Of a stretch of 64,000 bases of DNA, positions 41,342-50,112 are shown piece by piece. A program made the translations under genes and the position numbers. Position 1 is the stretch's first letter. Every line of letters begins with the position of its first letter. Below the pieces are notes generated by a model. That model was not told the origin of the DNA. It ran no database searches and saw only the letters and a program-made list of their open reading frames with translations. Source of the stretch: DATMRF01 sp035566435 (lineage in GTDB: Bacteria; Verrucomicrobiota; Verrucomicrobiia; Limisphaerales; UBA8199); the NCBI GenBank assembly GCA_035566435.1, contig DATMRF010000037.1, forward strand, positions 18,206 to 82,205, read 5' to 3'.

Positions 41342-42517
41342 ATGGCCGAGACATTAGACCAGATATTCGTGACCTTGAAACACCTCCTGGTGCAGCTTGC
41401 GCCGGGCGAGTGGCAACCGTTTCTCTCGGCGGTTATTTCGGTTGTAGCGGTCATTGTCTCTTTCGCGTCGCTATTCGCCGTGACCACTGTGCTCGAACGG
41501 AAGGGGCTGGGCCGCATTCAGAATCGATATGGCCCTAATCGCGTCGGGCCGTTTGGCTTTTTCCAGCCGGTCGCCGACGGGTTGAAAGCGCTGACCAAAG
41601 AGGACCTGGTGCCACGCGCCGCCGACCAAGTCGTCAATTTCCTGGCTCCGCTCGTCCTCGTCGTGCCGGTATTCCTGGCACTCGCCGTCCTGCCGATGGG
41701 CCGGGACATGGTTGCGGTGGATTTGGATGCCGGGGTGCTCTTCTTTTTTGCGGTCGGCGCGGCGACGGAGCTTTCGGTGTTCATGGCCGGCTGGTCGAGC
41801 CGGAACAAGTATTCGCTGCTCGGGGCGATGCGGGCCATCGCCCAAATGATCAGCTACGAAGTGCCGCTGATTTTATCGGCTATCACGGTCATCATGATGA
41901 CGGGCTCGTTGTCCACCGTCAAAATCGTGGAGTCGCAGGCCGGTTACACAGGCTGGGTGCCGCACTGGTTCGCGCTGACCCCCTGGGGCTTCGCCGGGTT
42001 GATCCTGTTCCTGATTGCCACCACCGCCGAATCCAACCGCTCACCGTTCGACCTCCCTGAGGGCGAATCGGAAATCATCGCGGGCTATTACATCGAGTAT
42101 TCAGGATTCAAGTTCGCGTTGTTCTTTTTAGGCGAATACATCGGAATGTTCGCTGCGAGCGGCCTGGCTATCACGCTGTTCCTGGGCGGCTGGCACGCGC
42201 CGCTGCCGTTTCTGGAATGGATTCCCTCGTGGGCCTGGTTTTTTGGGAAGCTGCTCGCGCTCATCGCGGTGTTTATCTGGGTACGGGGAACGCTGCCACG
42301 GCTGCGCATGGACCAGCTCATGAACTTTGCCTGGAAATTTATGTTGCCCATGACCCTCGTCAACATTCTCGCCGCTGGCGCCTGGCATACTATGCCGGGT
42401 GGAGCGGCCCGGTGGCTGGTTTGCTCCATGGTAATTCTGGTGCCTTACGTTCTGCTCGGGCGCGCGCTGCGGGAAGGCGGGCTCGTTGCCAGGAGGGTGT
42501 ATCGGTATGCGGATTGA
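41342..42517 (+). CDS. nuoH: NADH-quinone oxidoreductase subunit H
   Basis: This 391-residue, roughly nine-helix membrane subunit completes the quinone channel. Diagnostic segments are RKGLGRIQNRYGPNRVGPFG, the ISYEVPLILS helix, and ESNRSPFDLPEGESEIIAGYYIEYSG with the acidic residues linking quinone chemistry to proton pumping. WVRGTLPRLRMDQLM is near the end. The N-terminal 30 residues are longer than in E. coli. Confidence 0.95.
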   Translation: MAETLDQIFVTLKHLLVQLAPGEWQPFLSAVISVVAVIVSFASLFAVTTVLERKGLGRIQNRYGPNRVGPFGFFQPVADGLKALTKEDLVPRAADQVVNFLAPLVLVVPVFLALAVLPMGRDMVAVDLDAGVLFFFAVGAATELSVFMAGWSSRNKYSLLGAMRAIAQMISYEVPLILSAITVIMMTGSLSTVKIVESQAGYTGWVPHWFALTPWGFAGLILFLIATTAESNRSPFDLPEGESEIIAGYYIEYSGFKFALFFLGEYIGMFAASGLAITLFLGGWHAPLPFLEWIPSWAWFFGKLLALIAVFIWVRGTLPRLRMDQLMNFAWKFMLPMTLVNILAAGAWHTMPGGAARWLVCSMVILVPYVLLGRALREGGLVARRVYRYAD

Positions 42518-42543
42518 CCACCGTATTTAACGCCCCAACAGCC

Positions 42544-43038
42544 ATGCTCACCTCCGCCTGCCTGGCCACCGTGACTCTCGCCGGTGCACTCGCCGCCATG
42601 TGCCTGCGGAACCTGGTGCATTGCGCGCTGGCCCTTGCCGTAAGTTTTACCGGCCTGGCCGCGGTTTACCTGCAGCTTGATGCTCAGTTTGTGGGGTTCG
42701 CCCAGATATTGGTCTATGTCGGAGCCGTGGCGATCCTGATTGTGTTCGCAATTCAGCTTACGCGCGGCAGCGAACCGCCGCGGCAACCCATTTTCTCCTC
42801 AACCTGGCTGGCGGGCGCGGGCGTCGGTGCGGCAGTGTTTGCCCTGTTGACCGGCCTGGTGTTGTCGAGCAAAGCGGCCCGGGGAGAACTTCCGCCGGCT
42901 CCGGAGACATCCGTGGCTCAAATCGGCAACAAGCTGATGACCCACTACATCCTCCCGCTCGAAGTGCTTGGCTTGCTCCTGACTGCCGCGCTCATCGGGG
43001 CGGTGCTGATCGCGATGCACGAACGGAGGACAGAATGA
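42544..43038 (+). CDS. nuoJ: NADH-quinone oxidoreductase subunit J
   Basis: This 164-residue, five-helix membrane subunit shows NLVHCALALAVSFTGLAAVYLQLDAQFVGFAQILVYVGAVAILIVF, the family's helix-2/3 block with the pi-bulge helix of complex I. ATG 42544 is chosen; the open frame upstream overlaps nuoH. Its stop overlaps nuoK by 4 nt. Confidence 0.94.
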   Translation: MLTSACLATVTLAGALAAMCLRNLVHCALALAVSFTGLAAVYLQLDAQFVGFAQILVYVGAVAILIVFAIQLTRGSEPPRQPIFSSTWLAGAGVGAAVFALLTGLVLSSKAARGELPPAPETSVAQIGNKLMTHYILPLEVLGLLLTAALIGAVLIAMHERRTE

Positions 43039-43346
43039 CCCCACTTCAGGGTTACCTGCTGCTCTCGGCGCTGTTGTTTTCGATTGGCCTGGCCGGTGCG
43101 CTGACGCGCCGCAACGCCATTATTGTGCTCATTGGCATCGAACTCATGCTCAACGCGGCCAACCTGAATTTCATCGCATTTTGGCGTTTCGGCCCGAACC
43201 CGGAGGCTCTTACTGGGGTTATTTTCGCAATCTTCTCCATCGGAATTGCAGCCGCCGAAGCCGCAGTAGGCTTGGCGCTGGTGATTTCCATTTACCGGCA
43301 CCGAAAGACAACCAGCCTCGACCAGGTTGACTCGTTGAAGGGATGA
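43035..43346 (+). CDS. nuoK: NADH-quinone oxidoreductase subunit K
   Basis: This 103-residue, three-helix MrpC-like subunit has both conserved membrane glutamates, in LIGIELMLNAANLNFI and in AAAEAAVGLALVI. It overlaps nuoJ and nuoL by 4 nt each, so translation is coupled. Length is normal. Confidence 0.95.
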   Translation: MTPLQGYLLLSALLFSIGLAGALTRRNAIIVLIGIELMLNAANLNFIAFWRFGPNPEALTGVIFAIFSIGIAAAEAAVGLALVISIYRHRKTTSLDQVDSLKG

Positions 43347-45481
43347 ACAGCCTGGTCAACCAACTCTGGCTGATACCCGCGTTGCCGCTCGTCGCCGCCG
43401 CTCTGAGCGCCGTCGCGAAACAGCGGCATCGCAAATTCGCCGCCGCGGTGGCGATCGGCTCAATGGTGCTGGCGCTGGGGTTTTCGATCATCGCATTTGC
43501 GGTTGCACTGCGCCACTCCGGTGGAACCGGCGGCGCCCGCATGGTCGCGAATTTTCCCTGGCTGCAGTCTGGTGATACCTGGGTGAAACTCGGCTGGGTA
43601 TTGGATCCGCTTACCGCGGTGATGCTGGTGATGGTCTCGCTGGTCGGGCTCCTCATTTTTATTTACAGCGTCGGCTACATGGCGCACGACGGAAATTTCA
43701 CGCGCTTCTTCTGTTTTCTTTCTCTTTTCGCCGCAGCGATGCTGGGGCTGGTCATTGCCAATAGCCTGTTGCTGTTTTTCATCTGCTGGGAACTGGTGGG
43801 ACTGACGTCCTACCTGTTGATCGGCTTCTGGTATCATAAACCGAGCGCCGCCGCCGCCGCGAAGAAGGCCTTCATCACGACTCGGATCGGAGATCTCGCG
43901 TTTCTGCTCGGGATGGTGTGGCTCTACTCGCAAACCGGGACCCTGCTTTTTTACGACAACGGTAGTGGGTGTCTCGAACCCTCCTCGCTCTCGGCCCTGG
44001 TAACCCGGACGACGAGCATCGGTTTGATGGCATCTACCGGGATAGCGCTGTTGATTTTTTGCGGGGCAATCGGGAAGTCCGGCCAAGTGCCGCTGCACGT
44101 CTGGCTGCCGGACGCGATGGAAGGACCGACGCCCGTCAGCGCGCTTATCCATGCCGCAACGATGGTGGCCGCGGGAGTGTTTTTGGTGGCGCGCGTCTAT
44201 CCGCTGTTCTCCATTTCGCTGGGCGGCCCGCAAAGCGGGACCTCGGCACTGGCGGCAGTCACCTGGGTTGGGTCGATTACCGCCGTATTCGCCGCTACCA
44301 TTGCCGTTGCGCAAACAGATATCAAGCGCATCCTCGCTTACTCGACTGTCTCGCAATTGGGTTTCATGATGATGGGCCTCGGGATGGGCGGCGTTGCGGT
44401 CGGCATGTTTCATCTCATCACGCATGCGTTTTTCAAGGCGCTGCTGTTCCTCGGCGCGGGCTCGGTCATCCACGGCTGCCATGAAGAGCAGGATATCCGT
44501 TGCCTCGGCGGGTTGCGCAAATTCATGCCTGTTACCTTCGCGACGTACGCGGTCGGCATGCTGGCCTTGAGCGGGTTTCCACTGTTTTTCTCGGGGTTTT
44601 GGAGCAAGGACGAAATCCTTCACGCCGCGCATTCCTGGCCTGCGAGTCACTGGCCATTTTACCTGGGGGTTATTGGTGCCTTCCTCACGGCGTTCTATAT
44701 GACGCGCCAAGTTTTTTATGTCTTTTTTGGCAAGTGCCGGCTGGCGTCCACGGAAACGATAAGCTCGAAAGGGCGGCTGGAAGAGCATGCGGCGCTTACA
44801 TTGGAACAACATCCGGACGGCGCACATGGCGAATTTACCGGCGAGCCGCACGAAAGCCCGAGCGTCATGACGGTGCCGCTGGTTGTCCTGGCCATTTTCT
44901 CGCTGATTCTGGGTTTCGTGGGCACCCCGGCATGGCCGTGGTTCCAAGCGTTCCTCGCCGGCGAGCAAATCACACTGTCGCCCGACAGGCTTTTCGAACC
45001 GGGCGTTCTCGCTGTGATGGGCGTGTCGACGGGAGTTGTGTTCCTCGGCTTGGGCCTGGGTTGGTGGTTGTACGGCCGCCGGCTGGTTGTTGCGCCGACG
45101 CAACCAGACGTTCTCGATCGTCTCTGGCCGAATGTATTCACACTGCTCCGCCACAAGTATTTCGTGGACGAAATCTACGACTGGGCTTTTGTGGGCCTCA
45201 ATGCCTGGTGGGCGAAGGCATGCGATTGGCTCGACCGTTGGGTGTGGAACGGCGTGGTCCAGTTGATATCGTTCGCCGTGATCGGCCTGGCGTGGCTCGA
45301 CCGGTTTTTTGACGAGCACGTCATCAACACCGGCTTCGATAAGGCCTGTAAGAGCCTGACTGGCGGCGGCAGCCTCATGTCGCGGCTCCAAAACGGGCGC
45401 GTGCAGAACTATCTCCGCATTATCGGAATTGGGCTTACGGTGCTGGTGCTGTTTCTGGTCTGGGGGTGCCAGGCGAGATGA
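43343..45481 (+). CDS. nuoL: NADH-quinone oxidoreductase subunit L
   Basis: This 712-residue distal antiporter-like subunit has the TM5 Glu in FICWELVGLTSYLLIGFW, the TM7 Lys in AIGKSGQVPLHVWLPDAMEGPTPVSALIHAATMV, and the HL/TM15 region near the end. It is about 100 residues longer than E. coli NuoL. Much of the excess lies in the hydrophilic loop after residue 470 (EEHAALTLEQ, GEFTGEPHESP) and in the long C-terminal tail with extra helices (WVWNGVVQLISFAVIGLAWLD). It overlaps nuoM by 4 nt. Confidence 0.95.
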   Translation: MNSLVNQLWLIPALPLVAAALSAVAKQRHRKFAAAVAIGSMVLALGFSIIAFAVALRHSGGTGGARMVANFPWLQSGDTWVKLGWVLDPLTAVMLVMVSLVGLLIFIYSVGYMAHDGNFTRFFCFLSLFAAAMLGLVIANSLLLFFICWELVGLTSYLLIGFWYHKPSAAAAAKKAFITTRIGDLAFLLGMVWLYSQTGTLLFYDNGSGCLEPSSLSALVTRTTSIGLMASTGIALLIFCGAIGKSGQVPLHVWLPDAMEGPTPVSALIHAATMVAAGVFLVARVYPLFSISLGGPQSGTSALAAVTWVGSITAVFAATIAVAQTDIKRILAYSTVSQLGFMMMGLGMGGVAVGMFHLITHAFFKALLFLGAGSVIHGCHEEQDIRCLGGLRKFMPVTFATYAVGMLALSGFPLFFSGFWSKDEILHAAHSWPASHWPFYLGVIGAFLTAFYMTRQVFYVFFGKCRLASTETISSKGRLEEHAALTLEQHPDGAHGEFTGEPHESPSVMTVPLVVLAIFSLILGFVGTPAWPWFQAFLAGEQITLSPDRLFEPGVLAVMGVSTGVVFLGLGLGWWLYGRRLVVAPTQPDVLDRLWPNVFTLLRHKYFVDEIYDWAFVGLNAWWAKACDWLDRWVWNGVVQLISFAVIGLAWLDRFFDEHVINTGFDKACKSLTGGGSLMSRLQNGRVQNYLRIIGIGLTVLVLFLVWGCQAR

Positions 45482-47031
45482 ACGCACCCCTTTTAAGCCT
45501 GCTGACCTTTCTGCCTCTGGCTGGTGGTTTGGTGGTGGTGGTGTTCGCTCGCAAACAGCCCGCGGTAGCGCGAAGGCTGTCGCTCGGGCTCAGTCTCGCC
45601 GTGCTCGGTCTCGCGGCTTGTCTGTGGAATCGGTTTAACCCCACCTCGGCCGGTCTGCAGTTTGTGGAAATTCATCCCTGGATGCCAGCTCTAGGGGTTA
45701 ATTACTACGTCGGGGTAGATGGACTGGGTCTGCTGATGGTGATGCTCTCTGCCATCGTGGTGCCCATGGCGCTGCTGGCCTCCTGGCGCATCGAGGAACG
45801 TGCGCCGCTTTATTTCGGGCTGATTTTGTTTCTCCAGTCGGGTCTGTTCGGCACGTTCACCGCGCAGAACTTTTTTCATTGGTTCCTGTTTTGGGAACTG
45901 AGCCTGGTGCCGGCGTTTTTCCTAATCAAACTTTGGGGCGGCCCGGCGCGGTCTGCGGCAGCGACGCAGTTCTTTGTTTACACCATGGCCGGCAGTGTGG
46001 CGATGCTGCTGGCGTTCCTGGCCATTGCTTTATCCACCCGGACATTCGATTTCGCGAGGCTGGCGGAGCTCGGCCGGAATGGGACCCTCGTCCCGGCCCT
46101 CTCTGACCAACTCCTGTGGCGCGACCTGACGACCAAGCGCCTGGCGCTCGTACTTTTTGGCGGCGCGTTCCTTGGTTTCGCCGTGAAGGTCCCGATGGTG
46201 CCCTTCCACACCTGGCTGCCGTCGGCCTACGCCGAAGCGCCGACCGGCACAACCATGCTCCTCACAGGTGTGATGTCGAAGATGGGCGTCTATGGTTTTC
46301 TGCGCATCCTGGTGCCAATCTTTCCGCAGGAAATGCGTTGGGCGTTGACGCCGTTGCTGTGGCTCGCGGTCGCCACCATTATTTTCTCGGCCGGCGCAGC
46401 ATTCGCGCAGCGTGATTTGAAGCGCATGGTGGCGTATTCGTCGATCAACCATCTTGGTTACTGTCTGCTGGGGATTTTCGCTGTGATGAAGTCGGACGGC
46501 CTGGCCGTTGCGCCGCTGGTCGAAAAGGCCGCGGCGCTTAATGGCGTCTTCCTGCAGATGTTCAATCACGGGCTAACCGCGGCGACGTTGTTCTGGTTCG
46601 TAGGCTTGCTCGAAGAACGGGGCAGGGGGTTGCGCGGCCTGGATGATTTCGGCGGCCTGCGGAAAGTGGCGCCTGTGTTTTGCGGACTCATGGGTATCGC
46701 GCTATTTTCCTCGCTGGGACTGCCGGGGTTGAATGGGTTTGTTGGCGAGTTCCTGATTTTCAAAGGCGCCTTCCCACTCGCCGCAGGGGCGACGGCTTTG
46801 TCTCTCATTGGGCTGCTGATCACGGCGGTTTTTATCCTCACCCTTTTGCAGCGCGTCTTTAATGGTCCTTTGAATGCAAAATGGGCAACAATGCCCGACC
46901 TCACGCTTCGGGAACGGGCTGCCGTGCTACCTGCGCTCGCGTTGATGCTCTTCCTGGGTGTTTATCCACAAGCAGTGTTGGGCGTCGTGAACAACACCGT
47001 CGTGCAAATGGTGCAGTTCCTGAGGTTTTAA
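45478..47031 (+). CDS. nuoM: NADH-quinone oxidoreductase subunit M, first copy
   Basis: This 517-residue antiporter-like subunit retains the usual pumping residues: Glu in LFWELSLVPAFFL (TM5), Lys in GFAVKVPMVPFHTWLP (TM7), and Lys in GVMSKMGVYGFLR (TM8). ATG 45478 overlaps the nuoL stop; the frame starts at GTG 45466. A second, more diverged M-type gene follows 6 nt downstream. Confidence 0.94.
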   Translation: MNAPLLSLLTFLPLAGGLVVVVFARKQPAVARRLSLGLSLAVLGLAACLWNRFNPTSAGLQFVEIHPWMPALGVNYYVGVDGLGLLMVMLSAIVVPMALLASWRIEERAPLYFGLILFLQSGLFGTFTAQNFFHWFLFWELSLVPAFFLIKLWGGPARSAAATQFFVYTMAGSVAMLLAFLAIALSTRTFDFARLAELGRNGTLVPALSDQLLWRDLTTKRLALVLFGGAFLGFAVKVPMVPFHTWLPSAYAEAPTGTTMLLTGVMSKMGVYGFLRILVPIFPQEMRWALTPLLWLAVATIIFSAGAAFAQRDLKRMVAYSSINHLGYCLLGIFAVMKSDGLAVAPLVEKAAALNGVFLQMFNHGLTAATLFWFVGLLEERGRGLRGLDDFGGLRKVAPVFCGLMGIALFSSLGLPGLNGFVGEFLIFKGAFPLAAGATALSLIGLLITAVFILTLLQRVFNGPLNAKWATMPDLTLRERAAVLPALALMLFLGVYPQAVLGVVNNTVVQMVQFLRF

Positions 47032-47037
47032 AGAAGC

Positions 47038-48570
47038 ATGCTCGCCTGGCCCATTTACATCTCGTTTCTCGGTGCGGTGTTATTGCTGCTCTTGCCGCGG
47101 GACAATGCCTGTGCCGCACGGTGGGTGGCGCTGGCGGTTGCTCTCGCGGGCTTCGGTTGCGGCCTGGCGGGGACCTTGCATGCGCAGTCGGGCACGACTC
47201 ACACCATCACGAAGCTCGCATGGATTCGGTCCCTGGGCATCGAATATCACCTGGCAGCGGACGGCATCAGCCTGACGCTGGTCCTATTGACTGGGCTGGC
47301 GGCCATAGCCGGGATTTTATTCTCATGGAACATCGAACACCGGGCGAAAGAGTTCTTTGCCTTTTATCTGGCGTTGATTGGCGGAGTGTATGGCGTCTTC
47401 CTCAGCTTCGATTTGTTCCTGTTATTCGTGTTTTACGAAATCGCGATCATCCCGAAGTATTTTCTGATCGCGATTTGGGGCTCCACTAGGCGCGAATACG
47501 GAGCGATGAAGCTCGCGCTCTATTCCTTCGCGGGCAGTGCGATGGTTTTGATTGGCCTGATTTCGGCGTTCGTGCTCGCGGGCGCCAAAACCATGAGTTT
47601 GCCCGAGCTGGCGAAATTCCCCTTCCCCCACGACTTCCAGCTTTGGGCATTTCCCCTCGTCTTCATCGGCTTCGGCATCCTGGCCGGTCTCTGGCCGTTC
47701 CACACGTGGGCGCCGACCGGCCATGTCGCGGCGCCGACTGCCGCGTCGATGTTGCTGGCGGGCGTCGTGATGAAACTCGGCGCGTACGGGTGTTTGCGCG
47801 TCGCGATGACGGTGTTCCCCGAGGGTCTTCAGCCTTGGGGTTTCACTTTCCTTGGGCTCGGTTCGTGGCGCGATGTGTTCGGGCTATTAGCGGTGGTCGG
47901 CATTGTTTATGGGGCTATGGTTGCGCTGGTGCAGAAGGATTTCAAATTCGTCATCGGCTATTCGAGCGTCAGCCACATGGGTTTCGTGTTGCTTGGGTTG
48001 ATGACACTCAACCGGATCGGTTTGAGCGGGGCAGTGCTCCAGATGTTTTCGCACGGCATCATTGCCGGGCTGTTGTTCGCGGTGGTGGGGCGGATGGTGT
48101 ATGAGCGCGCCCACACGCGCGAATTGTCTGAGCTGCAGCCGCTCAACCTGAGCCGGGTTATTCCCTTCGCAGCGGTGACTTTCACCCTCGCGAGTGTCGC
48201 CTCGATGGGATTGCCGGGATTCAGCGGGTTCGTGGCGGAGTTGCAAGTGCTGATCGGCGCGTGGCAGAACTATCCTACGCTGACTGTTGTTACGGGCATC
48301 GGCATTCTGGTGGGAGTCGCTTACACGTTGCGCGCGCTGCAAAAAGCGTTCTTCGCCGAGCACGCGGACGCTGACGTTGCGCAGGCGGTGCCGGATCACG
48401 CGGCTCTCACCTGCCCGAGGATTTCAATTCCGGAGAAAGCTGGAGCAGTGCTGCTTCTGGCAACCTCCCTGCTGATTGGCCTCTGTCCCGGGCTGCTGCT
48501 GAATCGGATCGGTGCGAGCTTCGATTCCCCGTTGTTCGAGGGATTAAGGAGGGTGTGTGGACTACCTTGA
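47038..48570 (+). CDS. nuoM: NADH-quinone oxidoreductase subunit M, second copy (M2)
   Basis: This 510-residue NuoM paralogue keeps the TM5 Glu (FVFYEIAIIPKYFLIAIWG) and the TM8 Lys (GVVMKLGAYGCLRV), but the TM7 position that is Lys in normal NuoM reads GFGILAGLWPFHTWAP here, with Leu in place of Lys. It lies between nuoM and nuoN and overlaps nuoN by 14 nt. Two tandem M subunits are known from 2M-type complex I, where an extra antiporter module may lengthen the membrane arm. Confidence 0.88.
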   Translation: MLAWPIYISFLGAVLLLLLPRDNACAARWVALAVALAGFGCGLAGTLHAQSGTTHTITKLAWIRSLGIEYHLAADGISLTLVLLTGLAAIAGILFSWNIEHRAKEFFAFYLALIGGVYGVFLSFDLFLLFVFYEIAIIPKYFLIAIWGSTRREYGAMKLALYSFAGSAMVLIGLISAFVLAGAKTMSLPELAKFPFPHDFQLWAFPLVFIGFGILAGLWPFHTWAPTGHVAAPTAASMLLAGVVMKLGAYGCLRVAMTVFPEGLQPWGFTFLGLGSWRDVFGLLAVVGIVYGAMVALVQKDFKFVIGYSSVSHMGFVLLGLMTLNRIGLSGAVLQMFSHGIIAGLLFAVVGRMVYERAHTRELSELQPLNLSRVIPFAAVTFTLASVASMGLPGFSGFVAELQVLIGAWQNYPTLTVVTGIGILVGVAYTLRALQKAFFAEHADADVAQAVPDHAALTCPRISIPEKAGAVLLLATSLLIGLCPGLLLNRIGASFDSPLFEGLRRVCGLP

Positions 48571-50044
48571 ACTGCTGAAGCTTGCGGCGCCGGAGTTGAT
48601 CGTCGTGGTCACCGCGCTCGTTGTGCTATCGGCCGACCTGCTCACCATGCATGGGCTGGAGTTGAGATTCCGCCTCCTGATCGGAGGAATGATTTCCTGC
48701 GTGGGTTGCGTGGCGGCGATCGGCTGGATGGCTGCATTACCCGGGGGCGGCAATCTCTCCGAAGGCATGCTGGTGCTCAACCCCCTCACGCAGTTCGTCA
48801 AATCCGCCGTGTTGGTACTCGCGGTGCTGACGGTGGTGCTTTCCATGGACTCCGATTTCACCACCCACGTTGGAGAGTATTTTGCCCTCGTGCTCATGGC
48901 CGCCGTCGGCATGATGTTCCTGGTGGGTTCGGAAGATATCCTGATGATCTTCGTCTCACTTGAATTGACGAGCCTGTCGCTCTACATTCTTACCGCCTTC
49001 AACAAGCAAAGCCTTCAACCCGCCGAAGCGGCGCTGAAATACTTCCTGTTCGGAGGGGTTTCGGCCGCGTTCACGTTGTTTGGCTTGAGCCTGCTTTACG
49101 GGCTGTCGGGAGCGACAAACCTGAGCCAGATCGCCACCTCTATTCAGGGGCCTAAGCTGGACCCGCTCCTGGCCGTCGCCATCGTCATGACAGTGATTGG
49201 CTTCGGCTTCAAGGTCGCCGCCGCGCCGTTTCACCTATGGGCGCCGGACGCCTACCAGGGCGCGCCTGCGCCGAGCGCCGCTTTTATCGCCTCAGGTTCC
49301 AAGGTCGCCAGTTTCTTCATTTTTGCCCGCGTCATGATGCTTGGATTCAAAGGAGCCGAGGGTAGCGGTGCATGGCACGCGTACGTGCCCGGCTGGCTAC
49401 CTGTGCTCGCGATCATCGCGGCGGTTTCAATGGTTTTGGGGAATCTAGCCGCGATTGTGCAGGGAAGCGTCCGGCGGTTGCTGGCCTATTCTGCTATCGC
49501 CCACGCGGGTTACATGCTGCTCGGAGTGATGTCGCGCGGCGGGCCGGGCCTGGCGGCGCTTATTTATTATGCGGTCACGTACGGCCTGACCACTCTGGGA
49601 GCGTTCGGTGTTGTTGCCGTGGTGGAAAAGCAGAGCGGGGGCAGCCAACTGTCGGATTTCGCTGGCCTTAGTCGCCGTTCGCCGGCCCTTTCGTTTTGCA
49701 TGCTGATTTTCATGCTGTCACTCGCCGGCATCCCCCCGTTGGCCGGTTTTTTTGGCAAATTTTACCTGTTCAGCGCGGCACTAGGAACGCCCTCCGAGCC
49801 GTTCGGCCTGTTGTGGCTGGTGGTGCTGGCCCTCGCGCTCAGCGCGGTTTCGCTTTATTATTACCTGCAGGTGTTGAAACGCATTTATGTCGTTGAGGCC
49901 CCGTCTTCGGCGGCTCCAGTTCGGGTTCCGCTGGTGAGCCAGGTCACCGTGGCGGTGGTGGCGCTCACCGTCGTCGTGCTGGGCTGCGCTCCCGAGTGGC
50001 TCATCGCAAAACTGAGCGCCGCTATCAGCCTGGCCGGCCCATGA
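48557..50044 (+). CDS. nuoN: NADH-quinone oxidoreductase subunit N
   Basis: This 495-residue antiporter-like subunit nearest the K/J/A end of the membrane arm starts at GTG 48557 with AAGGAGGG about 3 nt upstream, a strong ribosome-binding site inside the end of the M2 gene. It shows FVSLELTSLSLYILTAF (TM5 Glu), GFGFKVAAAPFHLWAPDAYQGAP (TM7 Lys) and VRRLLAYSAIAHAGYMLLG. It is the last gene of the operon; no terminator hairpin was recognised before the next gene at 50113. Confidence 0.95.
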   Translation: MDYLELLKLAAPELIVVVTALVVLSADLLTMHGLELRFRLLIGGMISCVGCVAAIGWMAALPGGGNLSEGMLVLNPLTQFVKSAVLVLAVLTVVLSMDSDFTTHVGEYFALVLMAAVGMMFLVGSEDILMIFVSLELTSLSLYILTAFNKQSLQPAEAALKYFLFGGVSAAFTLFGLSLLYGLSGATNLSQIATSIQGPKLDPLLAVAIVMTVIGFGFKVAAAPFHLWAPDAYQGAPAPSAAFIASGSKVASFFIFARVMMLGFKGAEGSGAWHAYVPGWLPVLAIIAAVSMVLGNLAAIVQGSVRRLLAYSAIAHAGYMLLGVMSRGGPGLAALIYYAVTYGLTTLGAFGVVAVVEKQSGGSQLSDFAGLSRRSPALSFCMLIFMLSLAGIPPLAGFFGKFYLFSAALGTPSEPFGLLWLVVLALALSAVSLYYYLQVLKRIYVVEAPSSAAPVRVPLVSQVTVAVVALTVVVLGCAPEWLIAKLSAAISLAGP

Positions 50045-50112
50045 GTTTTTAATGGTCCACACCGCGGCTATCCCCCGCCGAGTGGTGAGCGGCGGAAACC
50101 CGCAAAGACGCG

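Noticed and set aside
43460..45487. 675-codon open frame on the minus strand
   Set aside because: It is the exact antisense shadow of nuoL; its translation is charged and low-complexity with no motif.
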